From NCBI GenBank assembly GCA_019694135.1, contig JAIBCM010000002.1, positions 210,143 through 274,142 of the forward strand: a stretch of DNA of 64,000 nucleotides. The letters run 5' to 3'. Position 1 is the first letter of the stretch; each line of letters begins with the position of its first letter. Under the pieces are notes generated by a model that worked only from the letters and a program-made list of their open reading frames with translations, had not been told where the DNA came from and did no database searches. The translations under genes and the position numbers were made by a program. Below are positions 16,026-25,400 of this stretch, piece by piece. The DNA is from Verrucomicrobiia bacterium. GTDB lineage: Bacteria; Verrucomicrobiota; Verrucomicrobiia; JADLBR01; JAIBCM01.

Positions 16026-19000
16026 ATGATTTCTCTTGAAAAGAAAAGAGTCTCTTTAGCCTTATTTTCTCTTATTTTAGGATTTTTTCTAGAAGCAAAC
16101 TATTTGTATGCGGAGCCTGATAGCGATCAAGATGGTTTGCCTGATGCATGGGAATTGGAATATGGGTTAGATCCTACAGATTCCTTGGATGCTAAAGGTG
16201 ATGACGACCAAGATTCTTTAACGGCTTTGCAAGAATATCAATTAAAAACAAATCCGACGCTTTATGATACTCAAGGTTTTGGGATGAGTGATAGTTTGCT
16301 TTTAGGTCTTCAAGGTTACTATCCCCTTAACGAAACGGAAAGCATCGTAGCATTTGACCAAACTCCTTATCAAAGACATGGCTATGTTTATGAGGGTGGC
16401 GCTTGGAATCCTCAAATTGGTGTGGGTGGGGCTTTAGAATTAAATAACACGTTAGGTTATCTTCAGATTGATGGAGGTTTGATTAACCAGCAAACCAATG
16501 TGACTATTTCTTTTTTGTTTCGAACTCAATATCCGGGAAAACAAATATTAGTTAATGCGGGTAATGAACAGAGTTCTTATGAGCTTGTAGGGTTTTTTTG
16601 GGAAAGTGATTATCTTTGGTTTATCAGTGACATCAATGGGTTCACGGACTGGCAAACAGAATCTTTAGCGGATAACCAATGGCATCGTTTTGCTTTTGTG
16701 CGCGATGCGCAAGGGCAAAGTTTAAGTGTTTGGGTGGATGATCATTTGGTTGGCCAAGCGAATCGATCTTTAGGTCCGCTTAATATTGCGCCAAATGGTT
16801 TCATTTTTGGTCGAGGTGCTTGGGGGTGGACAACGTATGGAGAGTTCGATGAGGTGCGCATTTATAATCGCGTTTTGAAACCTGAGGAATTACAGGAGCT
16901 TTATAACAAGTCTGATATGGATAAGGACGGTTTAGCGGATTATTGGGAGTTGGAAAATTTTGGCAATACCATGACAAAAAATGGCAATGAAGGTGACGCT
17001 GATTTGGATGGGATGTCAGACACTTGGGAGTTAGAGTATGGACTGAATCCGGCTGATCCTTCCGATGCGAACAGTGATGATGATCAAGACTCGCTTACGG
17101 CCTTGCAAGAATTTAAACTTCAAACCAATCCTACGCTTTATGACACGTATGGTTATGGTATGAGCGATAGTCTTTTTTTAGGTTTGCAAGGCTATTATCC
17201 CTTAAATGAAGCGGAGGGGATGGTGGCTTATGATCAATCTTCTTATCAACGTAATGGTTTTTTGCAGGAGGGCGGTGTTTGGAAACCGGCGGCAGGCGTG
17301 GGTGGGGCTTTATCGCTCGATAATACTTATGGTTATCTTCAATTAAATGGAGATTTGGTTGATGGACAAAATAACGTAACGATTTCGTTTTTATTGAAAA
17401 CACAATATTCGGGCAAGCAAATGCTTTTTAATGCTATCAATGAACAGAGTACTTATGAGCTTGTAGGCTATTTGTGGCAAAGTAATTATCTCTGGTGGAT
17501 CAGTGGGGTCGTGGGTTTTACGGATTGGCCAATTACTTCTTTAGCAGATAATCAATGGCATCGACTCACTTTTATTCGAGATGGCAGTGAACAAAAACTT
17601 AAGATTTGGGTGGATGATCAATTTATAGGAGATGCTGATCGATCAATTACTCCCTTAAACGTTTCATCCAACGGTTTTCTTTTGGGTCGAGGTGCTTGGG
17701 GTTGGCCAACGTTTGCGGAATTTGATGAGGTGCGCATTTACGATCGCGCCTTGAAAACGACGGAAGTGCAGGAGCTTTATAGCAAGTCCGACATGGATCA
17801 AGACGGATTGCCTGATGTGTGGGAATTAAAATATTTTGGTAATTCAGTAGATCAAAGTGGTTGGGACGATGCGGATGGTGATGGAAAAAGTAATCAGGAA
17901 GAACAGCAACAAGGAACGGATCCTAACGATTATTACGAAGGATTTTCGCCCACGCTTACTATTACTCAGGGCAATAATCAGAAAAGCTCCCCCAATCAAT
18001 TTTTGCCGCAAGCTTTGACTGTTAAAGTGACAAAAGAAGGCCAGTCCATGATAAATGCGCCAATCACATTTACGGTTTTATCAGGCGGCGGAAAACTTTC
18101 CTTAAACAACGACGGCAATACCCCTTTGCTTGAAGCTATCGAAACCAAAAGTGATGGGCAGGGACTTGCTCGCATTTATTACAAACAAGCTTTGAATTAT
18201 AACACAGCTAGCACGATTCAGGCGCAGGCCAATCAAAGCGCCATGGAATTTCAAGCCACCACTTCGACTTATGAGGAGTCGGATAGTGATAATGATGGGA
18301 TGCTTGATCCTTGGGAAAATACTTATGGTTTGAATCCTTTCGATGACACCGATTGTCTTCAGGATTTGGATGGAGATCGCATTCCAAATGTTTACGAATT
18401 TGCCAATAACACCTTGCCTAATGATAAAGATAGTTTTCCGGTGCCCCATCACATTGTGGATCCAGTGAACGGCGCTAATTCGCCGAATGATAATATTTAT
18501 AAAACGATTGCGGAAGCGATCAGTAAAGCATCAGCACAGACAAATGTTTATTCTGTGATTTTTGTGAAAGCGGCTACTTATCAGGAATCGATTAATCCAT
18601 TATGGAAACGTGTTTTATTATTAGGAGAGCTAGGTCAAGGATCTTTACCAGCTATTAGTTCAAAATCAAATAATGAGGCTTTTGAGGCGTTTAACGAGAA
18701 AGACAATCATTGGGCGTTAGATGGTTTTGTGATTACTCACCAGCCAGGTTTCAAAAGTTCAGGTATCAATGTTTCGATGGGGAAAAATAATATGGCCTCG
18801 ATCAGTCATTGTATCATTCAAGGGAATAGTGATGTGGGTAAGGCAGGGGGAATTCATTTGGATGCGGGACGTCTTTGGGTTAATCATTGTTTGATTGTTG
18901 AAAATAAAACGAGTAATGCAGCCAGTGGCAAAGGAATCTATGTAGGGTTAAAAGGCCATTTATATTTGCAAAATTCCATTGTTTGGAATGAGGACGAAGA

Positions 19001-19895
19001 AAATAAAAAACAAATTTATTTAACTAATAAGGGCGAGATTAATGTTTCTCATTCTTTTGTGATGAATGGTGAGCATGGCGCTTGGGGTGAAAATCCCGGT
19101 TTAATTCCTAACAGTTTTCGTTTAAAGGCTAGCAGTGCTGCGCGTAACGCGGGTGCAAATTTGGCGCTTTCTCGTTGGGATGTTGATGGTGAATGGCGAA
19201 ATGATCCTGTGGATGTTGGAGTGGATGAATTTGTTGATACGGATAATGATGGAATGCCTGATGCTTGGGAAATGAAACAAGGATTTGATAAAAATAATCC
19301 TGAGGACGCCAATGGAGACGGGGATGCCGATGGGTTAACTAATGTGGGTGAATATGAGGCAGGCACCAGCTTGCAATTAGCCGATACCGACGGCGATGGA
19401 CTAAAAGACGGCGAAGAGGTGAATGTTTATCAGTCGGATCCGAAAAAAATTGATTCAGATGGCGACGGTATGCCAGATGGATGGGAGGTAAGCTACGGTT
19501 TTGATCCTGCGACTTCTAGTGCTGATGTGGATCATGATGGAGATGGGCTTTCGGATTATGAAGAATATCTTTTACAACAGACTTATGGAGAAACTTTGGA
19601 TCCGACAAATCCTGATAGCAACGGTGATGGGGTGATTGATGGGGTATCGATTCAACTTAATATCAACCCGGTCGATCTGGACGTCGACAAGGATGGTCTG
19701 ATCAATGCAGTAGAAATAGACGAGATAGGAACCAATCCTTTTCTTCCTGATACCGATGGGGATGGGGTCAATGATAAAGACGACGCGTTTCCTTTGGATC
19801 CGAATCAATCTCAGTTGCCACCGGGCGATCCTCAAGATGAAGAAGCGCCTATTATCACTTTAAAAAAACCGGAAAATGCAGTGCTCATTTTCTAA
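16026..19895 (+). CDS. Secreted LamG / thrombospondin-3-repeat / beta-helix protein
   Basis: A 1289-residue exported protein. A signal peptide (about 1-29) is followed by calcium-binding TSP3-type units (DSDQDGLPDAWELEYGLDP), a LamG-like jelly roll (about 85-290, VTISFLFRTQYPGK and EFDEVRIYNRVL), a second TSP3 unit and a second LamG (about 375-585). An Ig/Big-like domain (about 640-740), a right-handed beta-helix region (about 790-1020, repeated short turns around HCIIQGNSD and NHCLIVENK) and a C-terminal run of DxDxDG repeats complete it. The chain stops abruptly at APIITLKKPENAVLIF, where such proteins usually continue into another Ig-like domain, so 3' truncation is possible. The RHS gene begins 15 bases later. 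The likely role is adhesion or glycan binding at the surface. Confidence 0.85.
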   Translation: MISLEKKRVSLALFSLILGFFLEANYLYAEPDSDQDGLPDAWELEYGLDPTDSLDAKGDDDQDSLTALQEYQLKTNPTLYDTQGFGMSDSLLLGLQGYYPLNETESIVAFDQTPYQRHGYVYEGGAWNPQIGVGGALELNNTLGYLQIDGGLINQQTNVTISFLFRTQYPGKQILVNAGNEQSSYELVGFFWESDYLWFISDINGFTDWQTESLADNQWHRFAFVRDAQGQSLSVWVDDHLVGQANRSLGPLNIAPNGFIFGRGAWGWTTYGEFDEVRIYNRVLKPEELQELYNKSDMDKDGLADYWELENFGNTMTKNGNEGDADLDGMSDTWELEYGLNPADPSDANSDDDQDSLTALQEFKLQTNPTLYDTYGYGMSDSLFLGLQGYYPLNEAEGMVAYDQSSYQRNGFLQEGGVWKPAAGVGGALSLDNTYGYLQLNGDLVDGQNNVTISFLLKTQYSGKQMLFNAINEQSTYELVGYLWQSNYLWWISGVVGFTDWPITSLADNQWHRLTFIRDGSEQKLKIWVDDQFIGDADRSITPLNVSSNGFLLGRGAWGWPTFAEFDEVRIYDRALKTTEVQELYSKSDMDQDGLPDVWELKYFGNSVDQSGWDDADGDGKSNQEEQQQGTDPNDYYEGFSPTLTITQGNNQKSSPNQFLPQALTVKVTKEGQSMINAPITFTVLSGGGKLSLNNDGNTPLLEAIETKSDGQGLARIYYKQALNYNTASTIQAQANQSAMEFQATTSTYEESDSDNDGMLDPWENTYGLNPFDDTDCLQDLDGDRIPNVYEFANNTLPNDKDSFPVPHHIVDPVNGANSPNDNIYKTIAEAISKASAQTNVYSVIFVKAATYQESINPLWKRVLLLGELGQGSLPAISSKSNNEAFEAFNEKDNHWALDGFVITHQPGFKSSGINVSMGKNNMASISHCIIQGNSDVGKAGGIHLDAGRLWVNHCLIVENKTSNAASGKGIYVGLKGHLYLQNSIVWNEDEENKKQIYLTNKGEINVSHSFVMNGEHGAWGENPGLIPNSFRLKASSAARNAGANLALSRWDVDGEWRNDPVDVGVDEFVDTDNDGMPDAWEMKQGFDKNNPEDANGDGDADGLTNVGEYEAGTSLQLADTDGDGLKDGEEVNVYQSDPKKIDSDGDGMPDGWEVSYGFDPATSSADVDHDGDGLSDYEEYLLQQTYGETLDPTNPDSNGDGVIDGVSIQLNINPVDLDVDKDGLINAVEIDEIGTNPFLPDTDGDGVNDKDDAFPLDPNQSQLPPGDPQDEEAPIITLKKPENAVLIF
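16119..16960 (+). repeat. Internal LamG+TSP3 unit, copy 1
   Basis: First of two tandem in-gene units (TSP3 repeat plus LamG). The second unit lies about 876 bases (292 codons) downstream, at roughly 16995-17836. The matching landmarks are the GAGCTTTATA at the end of each LamG domain and the preceding FDEVRIY codons. Confidence 0.75.
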
Positions 19896-19910
19896 ATTGG
19901 ACAAGGAAAC

Positions 19911-22900
19911 ATGAAGAAAATAATCAGTATCGGATTAGTGGGTGGACTTATCGCCATGAGTTTAGCTTTTCTTCTGGTTGACCGAGAGAAAAAGACAAAT
20001 TTTTTAATTCAAGCTCAACAATGGCTTAACCCACATAAGCAAGGATCGCAAAAATCAATTGTTGATCAAATTTATCCCGCACCTTATGGCGGCGAAAAAG
20101 GAAAAATTACTTTAAGAAATTTAGACTTAACTCGAGTGCCTGGCGAAAAAGAGTTGCGCCGCGCAGGTCAACTCGGTAGCCCTTTGACTCCGACGGGGCC
20201 TGCCGAGCCTAAGGCGATCAGGAATTCTGTTCAACGCAAGCGTCAAGAACAAGATAATCTGCTTTTTGCGAAAGCAATGGATTTGTGGAACCGGCATAAA
20301 TATTCCGAGGCTGTGCAACTCTTTCAAAAACATCGAACTGAATTTCCCGATAGTCCTTGGGCAGGAGAGGCGGAATTGCACATGGGTTGCGAAGCGCAAT
20401 TTAATGGGCGTTGGGATGAGGCGGAATTTAATTTCGAATGGATTTTAAAACAAGTTGCCAAGGGCACCGACATGTATCAAAAAGCAAAATTGCGTCGTTC
20501 GGTTTTGGCGATGGAACAGGGACAGATTCAACAGGCGATTGATTCTTTCAAGGAAATGTTACAGACAGAAAAAAGTTGGGAACGTCGCACCTATGCTCAA
20601 ACTTGGATTCGACAGTTGAGCTTATGGAAAAATTTTCAAGCAGCTTTGCGAAATTGTGGTTCAGAAAGTGTTGCCTATTTATGTGATATTCGCGGAGAAG
20701 CCGAAAAGGCAGAAAAATTAAGACAACGTCCTGCTAAAGGCGATCATGGTTTTACATTGGAAGAGTTGATGACGGTTGCTAAGCAAGCGGGGTTTCAGCC
20801 CAAGGCGATTCGGGCTGATGGCCCAGCACTAGATAAAATTGCGACTCCCTTTATTGCCCATTACCGGGATCTTCATTATGTTGTGGTAAAAGATATTTTT
20901 CCTCAAACGGAAGAGATTAAAATTTACGATCCACGGCTAAAACATGAGACTCGGTTGCCGAAAGATAATTTTTTGCGGCAGTGGTCAGGATTGGGGATAG
21001 TTTTTAATGAGAAAATTGCCAAGGAAATTCGCTTGGCTAGTGCAGAGGATTTGCATCAAGTGGGTGGCTGTTGTGGTATTCCGCGACCGGAAGATGACTT
21101 GGGCGATGAAGAGGATGATGAGGAAAATGATTGTGGAAAAGGGCTTCCAACTTGGCGAGTCAATGGCATTAACTTGAATGTCAAAGTTCGAGATATTCCA
21201 CTCTGGTATGACAATAATATAGGGCCGAACGTCCGAATCGTTTTGACCTATAATAGCCAGGATTCCATTAATCAACTACGCCCTTTTGGTAATAAATGGT
21301 CATTCAATTACGCTTCTTACGCCATGGAAGGACCGGGTGGAACGGTAACTCTTGTTATGCCACACGGTCGTCGCGATTCATACACGCCAAGTGGTCCTAA
21401 TAGTTATAACCCGCCCAAGGATCGACCTAATTATCAGTTAACCAAAGTAGGTGATTATGCTTATGAATTAAAATTACCTAACAGAAAAGTTTATCGTTAT
21501 GCCGTGCCTGAAGCGTTGGAAGGAGAGAGCACCACTTCTTTGTTGGTAGAAGTGCGCGATCCGTTTGGGCAGAAAATAGTTTTGGAACATAATGCGCAAG
21601 GCGCTTTAACTAAAATTAAAGATGCTTTAGGTCGGGAAACCTCGGTTCATTACAACCCTCAAGGCTACATTGGTCACATAGACGACCCTTTTGGTCGACA
21701 GGCCACTTTTCAATATGATCAAAATGACGATCTCATCGGTCAAACCGATATGGGTGGCATCAGTTACAGCTATACGTATGATGACGATTCTTACCTCGCT
21801 AGCATTACTTTACCTTCGGGAAAAACTAAGTTTTACATTGAGGCAGCAGAAACGGGGCTTGGGATACAAGCTTCTTATCCTTCCTCTGGCCAACAGGCAA
21901 ATCAGGGCGGACAAAATTATCCCGCTCCGGGCGCTGCGATGTGGGAAAATTATCGCGTGACTATTACGGATCCTTTAGGTTTTAGAGAAGAATATTATTT
22001 CGATGGAGCGGGCGGTTACGGTTGGTATCGCAACAAAAAACAATGTCTTTCCAAGCTTCCTGCTTTGCAAGCGCCTAAAACGCGATTTTTTTACACGTTA
22101 GTCGAGGGAAAAGGCGCTTTTTCAAGTGTGGAATATGCCGATGGGTCTGAAGAATTTTTTAACGATTATACGAGCCATAAAAAACCGCAGACTTTTCAAG
22201 ATCGAAATGGAAACACACAATCTTATACTTACAACAGTAAGAAAAAAGTTCTCACTCACACCGACGCGCGTGGCAATGTCACCACGTTTTCCTATGCTGA
22301 AAATAACAAGCAAGATCTTACGAAAATAGTGAATGCTTTGGATCAAACCATTTTAGAGTTAGCGTATGGAGTTGAAGGCCAAGTGACTTCAATCACGGAT
22401 GCCGCGCAACATCAAACTTTTTATGGCTATAACGAATTTGGTAACTTAATTGCAATTACAAACGCTTTAGGTGAAATCACAACCTATGTGCGAAACGAGT
22501 GGCAACAAATCACTGCAATTAAAAAAGGCAATGCAACTCTTCAAACTTTTACTTACGATCCCATTGGCCGGGTGCAAACCGTCACTGATTCTCTGGGTAA
22601 TACGAAAGCTTACGATTATAATGATCTGAATCGCATTACTAAAATCACTTTTTCCGATGGCACAACGATTGAAAACCAGTGGAGTTGTTGCCGACTCGAA
22701 AGTCAGAACGATCGCGCCGGTCATACGACCTATTTTTCTTATAATGCTGTTGGAAAACTTTTGACACAAACCGACGCGCAAAATCGTATCACTCAATTCT
22801 TTTACGATCCGAATGGGAATTTAATTAGACTCATTGATCCCAAAGGCGGCCAGACCAAATGGGAATATGATGCTGTTGATCGATTAGTAAAAAGAATCTA

Positions 22901-24974
22901 TGCTGACAATTCTGAACTAAAATATGGCTACGATAAAATAGGAAACCTTATCACCTTTACTAACGCGCGTAATCAAGTGATCCATTACGCTTACGATAAA
23001 ACCTACAATTTAACCAATCTTAGTGGGGCCGATCTTGCTCCCGTGTCTTGGAGTTATGATGAATTAAATCGTCAGACTCAAATGGTCGATAACCTGGGCA
23101 CGACAACTTATGGTTATGACGTAGTAAGCCGACTGAAATCGATCGACGGACCTTGGGACAATGACACAATCACTTATAGTTATGATGCGCTTAATCGTGC
23201 CACCCAACGCACGATCGCTTCATCAAGCGTCAGTGTTGTTTACGATGAATTAGGGCGCATTGATTCGAAGACAGATGGTTTGGGAGTTTTTCAATACGAT
23301 TACAATGGCGTTAGCAGCCAGATTAAAGAGATTACTTATCCTAATTCTCAAAAAACACTTTTTGATTATTACGATCCCAATGGCAGTTCTCGATTAAAAG
23401 AAATAGTTAATCAAGGTCCAGCGCAAGAAACCCTTTCCCAATTCACTTACCATTATGATTTTAACGGCAATATTGTGCAATGGGATCGTCAACTCGGCGA
23501 TTCGCCTCAAGTTTATCATTTTGATTACGATCAAGTGGATCAACTCAAAAGTGCGATTCTGAAAGATCTGAATACTCAAACTGCACTGAAAAAATCTTTT
23601 TATAACTACGACGCGGTGGGTAATCGCGTTAGTGTGCAAGAAAATTATAATCCTGTTGAAGGCAGTTTTAACAAACTCAACCAACTCAATCAGCTTCAAG
23701 CCGGAGGCTCAATTCTATTTCAAGGTGAAGTCAATGAACCAGCTCTGGTGAAAGTTAATGATCTACCCGCAAAAACAGTCGGCAACCAATTTGAAAGATT
23801 AGTAAAAATTCAACCGGGCACGAATCTCATTACTATTACTGCAAAAGATGCGCAGAACAATATTCGAACGAATGTCTACCAAGTTTTAGTGACCAATGAA
23901 GCAAACACCACATTTGTTTATGATCCCGATGGTAATCTAACAGATGTAAGCTCTCAGCTATCAGACGTCAGTTATGAATGGGATGCATTCAATCGCTTAA
24001 TTCAAATCACAAGTCACCAGTCACTAGTCACTAATACCACTCAATTCACTTATGATGGATTGGGTCGATGGGTGGGAATAAAGGAAAAAGAAAATAATGT
24101 TTTAACCAGCGATAAACGTTTTTTATGGGCAGGAAATACTCTGGCTGAAGAAAGAAATGCTAATAACGAAATTATTAAGCATTTTTACAGTTCAGGCGTT
24201 CAACTGGCCAATCAACAAAAATATTATTATACCCGCGATCACCTCGGCTCGATTCGCGAAGTGACGGATGAAAACGGAGTGGTTCAAGCGCGTTACGATT
24301 ACGATCCTTACGGAAGAAGAACAAAACTCTCAGGTGATTTAGAATCCGATTTTGGTTTTACTGGCCATTACTTTGATTCGCCTTCCGGTCTTCATTTGAC
24401 ACGATTTCGAGCTTATGATGCGAATTATGCAAGATGGCTTTCACGAGATCCTATCGGAGAGTTGGGTGGGATTAATCTTTACGGTTATGTTGATAATGGG
24501 CCGATTGATAAAATCGATCCCTATGGTTTGGTGGATTGGCGAATGCCGGATTATGTTTCAGGAAGTGTGAGTGCTAGTCCACATTATATTCCATATTTGG
24601 AATGGATACCTGATTGGGTGGGTGGGTCTGTAACTGTTAGTATCGATCGTTATGGTAACGTATATATAGGACCTGGTATTAGTTTAGGTAAAACTCACGA
24701 TGTAGGGGTGGCGGCTAGTGGTACTTTTAACTGGATGGCTCTTTCTGATTGTAAACCAAGCGAAGATGAGTTAAGAAACTTTTTATCAGGTCATGCTTTT
24801 AATTTTACCAGTGGTTCTGGTTTGGGTATTTCTATTAATTCAGGATTGCCTGGTCCTAATGGAGCGAACTTGTCATGGGGAACTGGCTTTGTGACTCCGC
24901 AGGTAGGGGGTGGCTACAGTTATTCTTGGGAGGTATTTAATTTTTCAGACTATGGGTTGGAGGTAAGCTGGTAA
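19911..24974 (+). CDS. RHS-repeat protein with N-terminal C39-peptidase-like domain
   Basis: A 1687-residue protein. A signal anchor (about 5-23) is followed by a TPR-like helical region (about 110-240). Next is a segment with C39 cysteine-peptidase features: Q243 six residues before C249 (QAALRNCGSESVAYLC), H322 in HYVVVKD and D340 in YDPR. After an acidic linker come many YD/RHS repeats, the RHS core (about 1437-1542: YYYTRDHLGSIREV, YDPYGRR, ARWLSRDPIGELGGINLYGY) and a 145-residue glycine-rich C-terminal module (GSVTVSIDRYGNVYIGPG). That arrangement is typical of polymorphic toxins. I do not recognise the C-terminal domain. No adjacent immunity gene is visible. Confidence 0.88.
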   Translation: MKKIISIGLVGGLIAMSLAFLLVDREKKTNFLIQAQQWLNPHKQGSQKSIVDQIYPAPYGGEKGKITLRNLDLTRVPGEKELRRAGQLGSPLTPTGPAEPKAIRNSVQRKRQEQDNLLFAKAMDLWNRHKYSEAVQLFQKHRTEFPDSPWAGEAELHMGCEAQFNGRWDEAEFNFEWILKQVAKGTDMYQKAKLRRSVLAMEQGQIQQAIDSFKEMLQTEKSWERRTYAQTWIRQLSLWKNFQAALRNCGSESVAYLCDIRGEAEKAEKLRQRPAKGDHGFTLEELMTVAKQAGFQPKAIRADGPALDKIATPFIAHYRDLHYVVVKDIFPQTEEIKIYDPRLKHETRLPKDNFLRQWSGLGIVFNEKIAKEIRLASAEDLHQVGGCCGIPRPEDDLGDEEDDEENDCGKGLPTWRVNGINLNVKVRDIPLWYDNNIGPNVRIVLTYNSQDSINQLRPFGNKWSFNYASYAMEGPGGTVTLVMPHGRRDSYTPSGPNSYNPPKDRPNYQLTKVGDYAYELKLPNRKVYRYAVPEALEGESTTSLLVEVRDPFGQKIVLEHNAQGALTKIKDALGRETSVHYNPQGYIGHIDDPFGRQATFQYDQNDDLIGQTDMGGISYSYTYDDDSYLASITLPSGKTKFYIEAAETGLGIQASYPSSGQQANQGGQNYPAPGAAMWENYRVTITDPLGFREEYYFDGAGGYGWYRNKKQCLSKLPALQAPKTRFFYTLVEGKGAFSSVEYADGSEEFFNDYTSHKKPQTFQDRNGNTQSYTYNSKKKVLTHTDARGNVTTFSYAENNKQDLTKIVNALDQTILELAYGVEGQVTSITDAAQHQTFYGYNEFGNLIAITNALGEITTYVRNEWQQITAIKKGNATLQTFTYDPIGRVQTVTDSLGNTKAYDYNDLNRITKITFSDGTTIENQWSCCRLESQNDRAGHTTYFSYNAVGKLLTQTDAQNRITQFFYDPNGNLIRLIDPKGGQTKWEYDAVDRLVKRIYADNSELKYGYDKIGNLITFTNARNQVIHYAYDKTYNLTNLSGADLAPVSWSYDELNRQTQMVDNLGTTTYGYDVVSRLKSIDGPWDNDTITYSYDALNRATQRTIASSSVSVVYDELGRIDSKTDGLGVFQYDYNGVSSQIKEITYPNSQKTLFDYYDPNGSSRLKEIVNQGPAQETLSQFTYHYDFNGNIVQWDRQLGDSPQVYHFDYDQVDQLKSAILKDLNTQTALKKSFYNYDAVGNRVSVQENYNPVEGSFNKLNQLNQLQAGGSILFQGEVNEPALVKVNDLPAKTVGNQFERLVKIQPGTNLITITAKDAQNNIRTNVYQVLVTNEANTTFVYDPDGNLTDVSSQLSDVSYEWDAFNRLIQITSHQSLVTNTTQFTYDGLGRWVGIKEKENNVLTSDKRFLWAGNTLAEERNANNEIIKHFYSSGVQLANQQKYYYTRDHLGSIREVTDENGVVQARYDYDPYGRRTKLSGDLESDFGFTGHYFDSPSGLHLTRFRAYDANYARWLSRDPIGELGGINLYGYVDNGPIDKIDPYGLVDWRMPDYVSGSVSASPHYIPYLEWIPDWVGGSVTVSIDRYGNVYIGPGISLGKTHDVGVAASGTFNWMALSDCKPSEDELRNFLSGHAFNFTSGSGLGISINSGLPGPNGANLSWGTGFVTPQVGGGYSYSWEVFNFSDYGLEVSW

Positions 24975-25213
24975 TTCGGTCTATGAATGTAAACGTATAA
25001 ACGGGGTTAACTCAATATACAACTGTTTCTCTCCAAATTTCTAAGCTTTTTAAGTAATAGCTTTATTTTTATGGTGTGCTTTTTCCAATCTTTTTACTTC
25101 TATAAAGCTCTGCTTTTATTTAAGCGATAAAATTTATGCTATAGTTTCACGGAGTTTACGCTCCCATCTTGCAATAGCTTCATTTCCTGAATTCGTTTCT
25201 AACATTTCTAATT

Positions 25214-25387
25214 GGGAGCGGAGATGATGAGGTTGTTTTAGGGTTGAATCGAAAAGCGTTTCAGCGGCTTACTTGCAAAAAAGAGTTGTCGATTGTGTCA
25301 GGGGCAACTCATCTTTTTGAAGGGCCTGGTAAGTTGGAGGAGGTGGTGCGTTGGGCTGCAGATTGGTTTGCACATTATTTATCCTGA
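25214..25387 (+). pseudogene. 3' remnant of alpha/beta-hydrolase (dienelactone hydrolase-like) gene
   Basis: A 58-codon open frame without a start codon encodes GSGDDEVVLGLNRKAF, then LSIVSGATHLFEGPGKLEEV and WAADWFAHYLS, then TGA. This matches the end of hydrolases of the phosphoribosyltransferase/dienelactone-hydrolase group, including the catalytic-His region ATHLFE. Such genes commonly neighbour erythromycin-esterase-like genes, which is what follows 13 bases later. The upstream 240 bases hold no in-frame continuation, so the gene has lost its 5' part. The rest of 24975-25213 shows nothing convincing. Confidence 0.7.
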
Positions 25388-25400
25388 TTACATTAAAAGA

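Noticed and set aside
25134-25205. Short minus-strand frame ending ARWERKLRETIA
   Set aside because: Only 23 residues from a Met. It is protein-like and could be a remnant of another gene, but too short to call a feature.
25293-25400. N-terminal extension of the erythromycin-esterase-like protein
   Set aside because: The 36 extra residues are an out-of-frame reading of the hydrolase remnant; the ATG at 25401 gives the normal family start.
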